The notes beneath the pieces were generated by a model. The model was not told where the DNA came from. It was given only the letters and a program-made list of their open reading frames with translations, and did not search any database. Source: Rhodanobacteraceae bacterium (GTDB lineage Bacteria; Pseudomonadota; Gammaproteobacteria; Xanthomonadales; SZUA-5). From it: 64,000 nt of DNA. Each line of letters starts with the position of its first letter. Position 1 is the stretch's first letter. Where the stretch lies: positions 36,685 to 100,684 of the forward strand of contig JADKFD010000010.1 in NCBI GenBank assembly GCA_016717705.1. The letters are read 5' to 3'. Shown here in pieces: positions 57,564-64,000 of the stretch. The translations under genes and the position numbers were made by a program.

Positions 57564-58060
57564 CGATCCTCGAATCCCAGCCGCGACAGCGGCGCGCCCC
57601 AGCGGATCCAGTCGAAGATCAGCGCCTGCTGCGTCAAGGACAGGCTGCCGCCCGGGGGCATCCGGAAGCCCACCTGCGGCTGATCGCAGTTGACCTTCTG
57701 GAACAGCAGACTGCTCAGCGGGTTGCCGGGCGACACGCGCAGGATGCCGCTGTCCTGGTCGCTGGGTACCCCAACCAGATTGTCGTAGCTGAAGCCGGCG
57801 CCGAGTCCAAGCCCACCGGCACCGAGGTCAGCCGGATGACAACTGCTGCACAACTGCGAATCCGGATCCTTGGGATTGGTCAGCGTGTCGAAAATCGACT
57901 GGAACTGGTCGAAGCGGAACTGGGTGAACGGCGCAATGGCGCTGATGTCCGAACAGCCGCCGGGTCCGCCGGCGATCGCGGCGGGCGGTAGCAGCAGGGC
58001 GATCAGCGCAGCCGTCAAAGCGGCGTGGGCGCGCGGCAGATCGGCTTTCCGCAAACTCAT
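57560..58060 (-). CDS. Secreted heme-motif protein (cytochrome-c-like)
   Basis: 166 residues with a signal peptide (AALTAALIALLLPPAAIAGG). One CSSCH motif in FDTLTNPKDPDSQLCSSCHPADLGAGG, later LSSLLFQKVNCDQPQVGFRMPPGGSLSLTQQALIFDWIRWGA. The MPPGG-x-LS...I..WI.. pattern is the one found after the heme site in PSCyt1-like and other mono-heme c domains, with Met a likely axial ligand. Electron partner unknown. It is coupled by 4-base overlaps to the small gene upstream and the MDR gene downstream. Confidence 0.78.
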   Translation of the reverse strand: MSLRKADLPRAHAALTAALIALLLPPAAIAGGPGGCSDISAIAPFTQFRFDQFQSIFDTLTNPKDPDSQLCSSCHPADLGAGGLGLGAGFSYDNLVGVPSDQDSGILRVSPGNPLSSLLFQKVNCDQPQVGFRMPPGGSLSLTQQALIFDWIRWGAPLSRLGFEDR

Positions 58061-58296
58061 CCGCGGCGACTCCAGACGATTTCCATGCCATCGCGCTCGC
58101 CAATGGCCTGGCCCAGCACGTGCAGCAACGCTTTCGGGGCACCGGCGTCGGCCAGAAGATGCAAGGTGCCCTGGTCGATGAAGTAGTCCTGGTCGTCGCC
58201 GCCTTCCTCTTCGAGTTCGCGAACCAGAATCGCCAGTTCGTCCTCGCTGATGGTGGCGATCAGAGTGCCAGTGTCGCGATCATGCAAATCGATCAT
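58057..58296 (-). CDS. Small acidic protein of unknown function
   Basis: 79 residues from the ATG at 58296 (MIDLHDRDTGTLIATISEDEL). The sequence is acidic and helical (AILVRELEEEGGDDQDYFID, ADAGAPKALLHVLGQAIGERDGMEIVWSRRG). The longer frame upstream is poly-Pro read from a G homopolymer and is not real. It is the first gene of the coupled trio with the heme protein and the MDR enzyme. Galactose-mutarotase or nuclease motifs are absent; no family recognised. Confidence 0.65.
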   Translation of the reverse strand: MIDLHDRDTGTLIATISEDELAILVRELEEEGGDDQDYFIDQGTLHLLADAGAPKALLHVLGQAIGERDGMEIVWSRRG

Positions 58297-58381
58297 GGAA
58301 TTTTCGCCTTCGTGGTGAATGCTGCCGATGTTGCCGCAGGGGGCGGCGGGCGTCGAGTGGCGCGCGGCAAGATCCGACAGT

Positions 58382-58444
58382 GGGGGGGGGGGGGGGGGCG
58401 GGCCCCGGGGGGGGGGGGGGGGGGAGGGGGGGGGGGGGGGGGGG
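58382..58444. other. Poly-G tract, probable assembly artefact
   Basis: 63 bases, all G except a few C and one A. Poly-G of this kind is typical of read-end artefacts or scaffold joins. On the minus strand immediately right of it a frame starts MARRNEEIAGLFRR and is cut by the tract. Confidence 0.75.
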
Positions 58445-58555
58445 TTGCGGGGCACCGGCGGAACAGGCCAGCGATCTCCTCATTGCGTCTTGCCATGCAC
58501 CCCCAAAACCGCACACTCCGCCCCGTCCAACTGAGGTTTCCAGGATAATCCTCCC

Positions 58556-59416
58556 ATGCCACCTCTGCTCAGACTGTTACGCCCGCACCAGTGGGCCAAG
58601 AACGCGCTCGCCTTCGTCGGCCTGCTCGCCGCGCACCGTTGGGGAGACGTGGCGGCCTGGCTTGCCGCTGTGCAGATGTTCCTCGCATTGTCGCTGGTCG
58701 CCAGCGCCGTGTATGTGCTCAACGACGCACTCGACGTGGACAGCGATCGCCAGGATCCGGACAAGCGCGAGCGTCCGCTGGCCTCGGGCAGCGTGTCGAT
58801 CCGCGCCGGTCTGGCGCTGATTCCGCTGCTGCTGGGCCTGGCAATCGGGGTGTCGTGGCAGTTGCCGCAACCGGCGCAGTGGGCGCTGGCCACCTACGCC
58901 AGCGGTGCGCTGATCTACAACCTCGGCATCAAGCGCGCCTTGTGGCTGGATGTGGTGTTGCTGGCTGTGCTCTACGCGATGCGCGTGATCGCCGGAGCGC
59001 TGGCGGCGGCGATCGAGCCCAGCCCGTGGCTGGTCGGTTTTTCCTTGTTCGTATTCGTCAGCCTGGCGAGCTTGAAGCGCTATGCCGAATTGGTGCGCAG
59101 CGCCCACGATCAGTTGCCGGGACGTGCCTATCGGCGCGGCGATGGTGGGATTGTGGCCGCCTTCGGCATTGCCGCAGGGGTGTCCGCCACGGTGGTGCTG
59201 GCCCTCTATGTCAACGGTTCGGATGTCACCGGGATGTACCAGCAGCCGCAGGTGCTGTGGGCGTTGGCGCCGATCGTGCTGACCTGGCTGGCGCGCATGT
59301 GGACGCTGGCGCATCGCGGCGAGATGCCGGGCGACCCGGTGCTGTACGCCCTGCGCGACCGCGGCAGTTGGCTGGCGGCGTTGGCGCTGCTCGGCTGCGT
59401 CGGCCTGGCGACTTGA
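58556..59416 (+). CDS. UbiA-family prenyltransferase
   Basis: 286 residues, eight to nine membrane segments. First Asp-rich motif NDALDVDSDRQDPDKRERPLASG (NDxxDxxxD); a second region reads SLKRYAELVRS. The start LLRLLRPHQWAKNALAFVGLLAAHRW matches the branch containing decaprenyl-phosphate phosphoribosyltransferases (LRPKQWxKN), which attach a sugar phosphate to a polyprenyl phosphate, rather than ubiquinone or heme enzymes. The large membrane protein that follows by 3 bases is likely cotranscribed, so polyprenyl-linked sugar metabolism is a reasonable inference. Confidence 0.85.
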   Translation: MPPLLRLLRPHQWAKNALAFVGLLAAHRWGDVAAWLAAVQMFLALSLVASAVYVLNDALDVDSDRQDPDKRERPLASGSVSIRAGLALIPLLLGLAIGVSWQLPQPAQWALATYASGALIYNLGIKRALWLDVVLLAVLYAMRVIAGALAAAIEPSPWLVGFSLFVFVSLASLKRYAELVRSAHDQLPGRAYRRGDGGIVAAFGIAAGVSATVVLALYVNGSDVTGMYQQPQVLWALAPIVLTWLARMWTLAHRGEMPGDPVLYALRDRGSWLAALALLGCVGLAT

Positions 59417-59419
59417 GTC

Positions 59420-61292
59420 GTGCAAGGGCTGCCTGACCGCAGCGCTCCGGCTCAGCGCCTGCTGTGGTTGCTGGCGGTGGTTCTGTTGCTGGCTCGGCTG
59501 GGCTTCGTCATCGCACACGAGCCCTTGGCAGGATTCGCCAACCAGTTCGACATGCTGCGCACCACCGGATGCCTCGGGCTGGTCCCGGACATCGACGCGC
59601 CAGCCGGCGCGGCGACGCCGGCGGCGCCGGTGGAAGCTACCGTCGCCGGCGCCGCGCGATCCCAGCTGTCTGTTGGGTACCGAGGTGGCGCTGGCCGGGC
59701 TGGCGCGCGCGGTCGATTTCACCGGCGACGCGCTGGGCCTGGGCGATCCGCAGACGATGCCATTGCGCCTGCTCGGCTGCGTCCATGCGCTGTTGTTGCT
59801 GCTGGCCTTGATCTTCATCGATCGCCGCCTGCGCGCACATCCGGGGGCGCGCCTGGCCCACGCCTGGCTGGCTGCGCTGATCCTGGTCGATCCTTTCAAC
59901 ACGCTGTACCTGTCCAGCTTCTACACCGAGTTCGCTGCGCTGCTCAGTGCCTGGCTGGCGCTGGCGCTGCCGTTGGCGTGGTTGCTCGACGGCCGCGAGC
60001 CACGCAATCGCGAGTTGCTGCTGTGGGGCTTGTTCCTTGCCGCGCTGGCGCTGTCGCGGTTTCAGCATGCGGCGATCCCGCTGGTCGTGCTGGCGTGGTT
60101 ATTGGCGCGGGCGCGTGCATTGGGTTGGTCCTTGCCGCGACTGGCACTGGCGCCGCTGTTGCTGCTGCTGCCGGCGCTGGCGCTGCAATTCGCCGCGCAG
60201 AAGCAGTATCAGACCATCGCCGACGCCAATCGCTGGAACAGTTTTTTTGGCGCGGCGCTGCCGGCGGCCGCCGATCCGCTTGCCTTTGTCCGCGCTCTGG
60301 ATCTGCCGGATGCCTGCGCCGAACTGGTCCACACCACCTGGTATCTGCAACGTGGCCGCGATGCGCGCGGCGAATGTCCGCAAGCCTTCGAGTTGTCGCG
60401 GGTGCGCTGGTTGGCAAAGCTTGCGCGCGAACCGGCGGCCCTGGCGCGCCTGGTCGGGCGCGGGCTCAGCCTGTCCGGGCAGTGGCGGCCGGGCTATCTG
60501 GGTGAACTCGCAGGTGGGCAGTTTCAGCGCATGCCGCCGGGCCCATTGTGGCTCGGCGGCAGCATCAGCGATGGCATCGCGCGCCTGCCCTACAACGCGC
60601 TGCTGGCGTTCTGGGCGGCACCGTTGCTGTTGCTGGCGGGACTGACCGCGCGCCGTCGATCGGCGGCAGCTGCCCGTCTCGGGCGAGCGACGTCCGGCGA
60701 CCCCGCCCATTCCGGCGCGCACCGGGCGGCGCTGTGGCTATGGCCCTTGCTGCTGCTGATCGTGGCTCTGGGCTGGGGCGCTTCGCTGGTCGGCGATGGT
60801 TACAGCGAACTGGCGCGACATCTGCATCTGGCAGCGAACGCGGCCCTGGTCGCGCTTGGCCTGGGCCTGCTGGCGCTGGCGCAAGCTCTGTTCGGCGGCG
60901 CGCCGCGGGTGACCTCGGGTGCACGTTGGCGGTTGGCCCTCGGCGCCGGGTTGTTGTTGGCCGCAGCTGCATTCATTCGCGGCCAGAGCCTGGCCTATGG
61001 CGTGCTCGACCAACCGGCCGGCGAGGGTATGACCGGCACCATCGAGCTCTCCGGCTGGGCGCTCGATCCGCGCGGCATCCAGTCGGTCGATGCGCTGTGG
61101 GCAGGTGGTCGGCGTCAGGCGCTGGCGCTGCAAGCGCGGCCGGATCTCGTCGAGATCTTCGGCGCCGCGGCACCGGCGGTCGGCTTCAGTGACGTCGTCG
61201 ATGCTGTGGAGCGATCGGAAGGGCTGCTGCAGATCGAGGTGGTGCCAATCAGCGGTCCGCCCACGGTGATCGATCGGCGTTGGTTGCACTAG
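59420..61292 (+). CDS. Polytopic membrane protein of unknown function, one frameshift
   Basis: It starts with GTG at 59420, 3 bases after the ubiA stop (LLWLLAVVLLLARLGFVIAH...FANQFDMLRTTGC). Around 59648-59655 one base seems missing. The protein then continues as APRDPSCLLGTEVALAGLARAVDF in the next frame to 61292, about 623 residues in total. At least nine hydrophobic segments are seen, with an extracytoplasmic loop (ANRWNSFFGAALPAAADPLAFVRALDLPDACAELVHTTWYLQRG). A C-terminal soluble domain (GTIELSGWALDPRGIQSVDALW) resembles a carbohydrate-binding sandwich. A GT-C-like lipid-sugar enzyme is possible, but no catalytic Asp motif was identified. Confidence 0.7.
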
Positions 61293-61316
61293 GGACTAGA
61301 AGCCGGCCAGCCTTGG

Positions 61317-61403
61317 TAGGCCGGTGTACCGCGCAGCGGTTCACCGGCGTTGTCTGCAGGCAGGTACCCGGTGAACGCGCTGACGCGCGTACACCGGGCT
61401 ACG
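61317..61403. repeat. Family D repeat
   Basis: GTAGGCCGGTGTACCGCGCAGCGGTTCACCGGCG and, inverted, CCCGGTGAACGCGCTGACGCGCGTACACCGGGCTAC. Confidence 0.8.
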
Positions 61404-61445
61404 CCTGATGGTCGGAGTCACGTCAGGTCGGCTCACGTGGATGTT

Positions 61446-64000
61446 TCAGTGTGCCTCCGATGCGGCCGCCTTCGAAGCCACCACCAGGGTGCGCTGAACC
61501 AGCGGCAAGCGCTTGATCAGGTCGAGCAGCAGCATCGCTGCCACGCTGCCGACGATCACCGCGACCAGCGCGCCGCCACCCGGGTTCTGGAAGCGGAAGA
61601 TGTCCGCCAGGTAGGGCACGCCGATGCAGGCGCCGATGGCCAGCGTGACGACCGCCGTGATCGCCCAGAACGGCCGTTGACCAGCCCCTGCAATGCCGGT
61701 CAGCGCGAAGCCGCTGCTGGCCAGAATGCGCACCAGCATCAGATTGCCGATGGTCAGCGCCACAAAGGCCAGCGTGCGCGCCTGGTCCTCGCCGTTTCCG
61801 GCGGCAATCGACCACCCGTACAGCGCGAAACAGCCGGCAAACACGAATACGCCCAGCACTACGCCGAGCACCAGTTGTCGCCAGCCGATCAGCGGTTCAT
61901 CGGCGCTTCGCGGCCCGCGCTGCATCAGACCCGGGCTCTCCGGCTGGTTCTCGAAGGCAATCGAGCAGATCGGATCGATCACCATCTCGATCAGCACGAC
62001 GTGCAGCGGCAGGATCATCGGTGGGAGTCCGAGCAGCAGCGGCGCCAGCGCGAGAGTGGCCACCGGAACGTGAATTGCGGCGATATAGATCAACACCTTG
62101 CGCAGATTTTCGAAAATGCGTCTACCGAGGCGCACGCCGTCGACGATGCGGCCGAAATCGTCGTCGAGCAGCACGATGCCGGCGGCCTCACGCGCGACAT
62201 CGGTGCCGCGACCGCCCATCGCCAGCCCGATGTGGGCGGCCTTCAGCGCCGGCGCGTCGTTGACGCCATCACCGGTCATTGCCACCACTTCGTGGTCGAT
62301 CTTCAGCGCTTGCACCAGGCGGAGTTTCTGTTCCGGCCGGATGCGCGCGTAGACGCGCACCTTGCGCATGGCTGCGGCCAGCGCCGAATCATCGAGGGCG
62401 TCGATCTGCGGGCCGGCCAGGGAGCCGCCGCCGACGTCAATGCCGGCCTCGGCGGCGATCGCGAGCGCGGTCGACGGATAGTCGCCGGTGATCATCATCA
62501 CCGTCAGGCCCGCCGCGCGCGCCTTGGCCACCGCCGCCGCAGCCGAGGCACGCAATGGATCGACGAAGGCGATCAAGCCTTCAAACTGCAGCTTGAAGGC
62601 ACGCGGATCGTCCGGCAACGCGCCCTGGTCCGCGCTGCCGCTGGCCACGGCAAGCACGCGCAAGCCACGTTCGGCCAGTTGCCGGACATCGTCCAATACG
62701 CGGCTCATGGTTGAAGCGTCGGCAGCGCACAAGCTCAGGATGGCCTCCGGCGCACCCTTGCTGGCGATCTCGAAGTTGCCGTCGGCGCGCACCCAGGCGC
62801 GCGAAATGGCCATCAGGTCGGGGCTGAGGCCGTATTCGCGTTCCAGCGGCCACTCCGCATGCAGGTGTTCGCTATCGACCAGCGTCGCTTTCGCCAAGGT
62901 CCCGACTGCGCTGTCCATCGGATCGTGCGCCTGGCGCTTGCTGGCGAGCAGCGCGTATTCCAGCAAGCGATGCACCGCTTCGGGCAATTCGGCTTCCTTT
63001 CCGGCCAGTTCCACCCGCGTCGTACCCGCCACCAGCGCCTTGAGGCGCATGCGGTTCTCGGTCAGGGTGCCGGTCTTGTCGACGCACAGCACGGTGGCCG
63101 CGCCGAGCGTCTCGACCATCGCCGGCCGGCGCACCAGCACCTTGACCTGGGCCATGCGCCAGGCGCCCAGCGCCAGGAAGATCGCCAGCGCCATCGGGAA
63201 TTCTTCCGGGAGCATGGCCATCGCCAGCGCGATGCCCGAGAGCACGCCCTGCACCCAGTCGCCGCGCAGCAGTCCGTAGCCCAGCACCAGCGAGGCGCTG
63301 GTCAGGAAGGCAATCAGGCCGAACCAGCGCACCAGGCGGCCGATCGAGCGCTGCAGCAAGGTCTGCTCGGTCTCGATCGACGCCAGCGACACGCCAATCT
63401 GACCGGATGCGGTGGCCACGCCGGTGCGGTCGACCAGGATTTGCGCGTGACCGCGCACGATCAAGGTGCCGCCGAAGGCATAAGGCTGGCCGTCGCCACC
63501 TGGAGCCGGCAGCGCCTGCGCATCATCCGCGGCGCGCACGCGCTTGCCCACCGGCACCGACTCACCGGTCAGCAGCGACTCGTCGATACTCAGATCGTCC
63601 GCGCGCAGCACCCAGCCATCGGCGGCGACGCGCTCGCCCTCGCTGGACAGCAGCACATCGCCGGGAACGACTTCGCGCGCCGGCAGGCGCACCGCAGTGC
63701 CATCGCGCAGCACCATCGCGGTGGGCGCGCCCAGCGCGCGCAGAGCCTCCAGTGCGTTTTCGCTGCGCGCTTCCTGGACCACCACCAGGCCCACGCTCAG
63801 CACTGCAAAGGCCGCCAGCATCAGGCTCTCGCGCGGGTCGCCGATGATCAGGTACACCAGTGCCGCGATCACCAGCAACAGGAACATCGGTTCGGACAAC
63901 ACGCCGATGATGATGCGGCCGATGCCGCGGCGCGTAGGCTTGGGCAGTTCGTTGGGGCCGACGCGCTTGAGTTCCGCCTGGGCGGCGGCGCTGGTCAGGC
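61446..64000 (-). CDS. Cation-transporting P-type ATPase (P2-like), N-terminus beyond the window
   Basis: The frame is open to the right edge (ELKRVGPNELPKPTRR precedes the first ATG at 63902), so about 850 residues are visible. Actuator domain TGESVPVGKR; phosphorylation site CVDKTGTLTENRM; nucleotide-binding KGAPEAILSLC; hinge MTGDGVNDAPALKAAHIGLAMGGRGTDVAREAAGIVLL. About eight to ten membrane segments follow the P2 layout, including GIALAMAMLPEEFPMALAIFLALGAWRM (M4 with the PEEFP motif) and IEMVIDPICSIAFENQP (M6 region). PEEFP and DPICSI are seen in bacterial P2 pumps of Ca2+-ATPase type; ion specificity is unproven. Confidence 0.92.
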   Translation of the reverse strand, partial: LTSAAAQAELKRVGPNELPKPTRRGIGRIIIGVLSEPMFLLLVIAALVYLIIGDPRESLMLAAFAVLSVGLVVVQEARSENALEALRALGAPTAMVLRDGTAVRLPAREVVPGDVLLSSEGERVAADGWVLRADDLSIDESLLTGESVPVGKRVRAADDAQALPAPGGDGQPYAFGGTLIVRGHAQILVDRTGVATASGQIGVSLASIETEQTLLQRSIGRLVRWFGLIAFLTSASLVLGYGLLRGDWVQGVLSGIALAMAMLPEEFPMALAIFLALGAWRMAQVKVLVRRPAMVETLGAATVLCVDKTGTLTENRMRLKALVAGTTRVELAGKEAELPEAVHRLLEYALLASKRQAHDPMDSAVGTLAKATLVDSEHLHAEWPLEREYGLSPDLMAISRAWVRADGNFEIASKGAPEAILSLCAADASTMSRVLDDVRQLAERGLRVLAVASGSADQGALPDDPRAFKLQFEGLIAFVDPLRASAAAAVAKARAAGLTVMMITGDYPSTALAIAAEAGIDVGGGSLAGPQIDALDDSALAAAMRKVRVYARIRPEQKLRLVQALKIDHEVVAMTGDGVNDAPALKAAHIGLAMGGRGTDVAREAAGIVLLDDDFGRIVDGVRLGRRIFENLRKVLIYIAAIHVPVATLALAPLLLGLPPMILPLHVVLIEMVIDPICSIAFENQPESPGLMQRGPRSADEPLIGWRQLVLGVVLGVFVFAGCFALYGWSIAAGNGEDQARTLAFVALTIGNLMLVRILASSGFALTGIAGAGQRPFWAITAVVTLAIGACIGVPYLADIFRFQNPGGGALVAVIVGSVAAMLLLDLIKRLPLVQRTLVVASKAAASEAH

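Noticed and set aside
58280..58562. Proline-rich 'proteins' encoded across 58.3-58.5 kb
   Set aside because: They are read from the poly-G tract (CCC codons on the minus strand) and are not biological.

Overview
The window is high-GC gammaproteobacterial chromosome, most likely from the Xanthomonadales/Lysobacterales (Rhodanobacteraceae-like). The grounds are the divergent rsmI / lpoA-yraN arrangement, OmpR/EnvZ-type regulators, several secreted proteins with a terminal 'GFE' signature or the 'SGSYYDPLRNGEG' module often seen in that order, and many palindromic intergenic repeats. The placement is inferred from gene content only.

Layout. 1-5.5 kb: end of a FadL-type porin, then minus-strand secreted proteins (DsrE-like, two uncharacterised, DUF2202). 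5.6-7.9 kb: an OmpR/EnvZ-type pair whose kinase carries an in-frame palindromic repeat. 8-12.3 kb: a two-heme cytochrome, a decayed methyltransferase, a secreted beta-helix-like protein and a GlcD-type flavoenzyme. 12.3-15.7 kb: yraN and lpoA (both disrupted in this sequence) divergent from rsmI. 15.8-18.8 kb: an ECF sigma factor overlapping a Ser/Thr kinase with TPRs. 19-26 kb: secreted proteins, a metzincin-type protease, a GntP permease, a CASTOR/POLLUX-like channel and tRNA-Leu(CAG) with a clear promoter.

26.18-36.17 kb is an integrated element of about 10 kb, bounded by 90-bp direct repeats that begin in the 3' end of tRNA-Leu. It encodes a P4-type integrase, a RadC-like protein, small ORFs in ATGA overlaps, an AlpA-like regulator, a TOPRIM+DUF927 primase/helicase-like protein, and two paralogous DNA-binding proteins. 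The second of these closely resembles lambda gpNu1 (terminase small subunit). Between the replication protein and this pair lies a 150-bp inverted repeat packed with TGTCCCAGT units (14 copies in 1.2 kb). No capsid, tail or lysis genes are present. The best reading is a satellite that replicates itself and redirects a helper phage's cos packaging. This is the most interesting part of the window.

36-64 kb: prpE, an ArsR/SRPBCC pair, an AbfB-like protein, an EEP hydrolase with a DUF5329 protein, and an acyl-ACP-reductase-like enzyme divergent from an iron alcohol dehydrogenase (possible fatty aldehyde/alcohol module). These are followed by rnr, rlmB, a DAO-type oxidase with an unlisted 59-residue membrane protein, yigZ, an ECF/anti-sigma pair, an FHA protein, xseA, a frameshifted MDR oxidoreductase, a heme-motif secreted protein, a UbiA prenyltransferase with a large membrane protein, and a P-type ATPase cut by the window end.

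Caveats. Six conserved genes carry single-base frameshifts or displaced starts, and two G/C homopolymer tracts (19.19 and 58.38 kb) sit beside gene fragments. Some 'broken' genes may therefore be assembly or base-calling errors.
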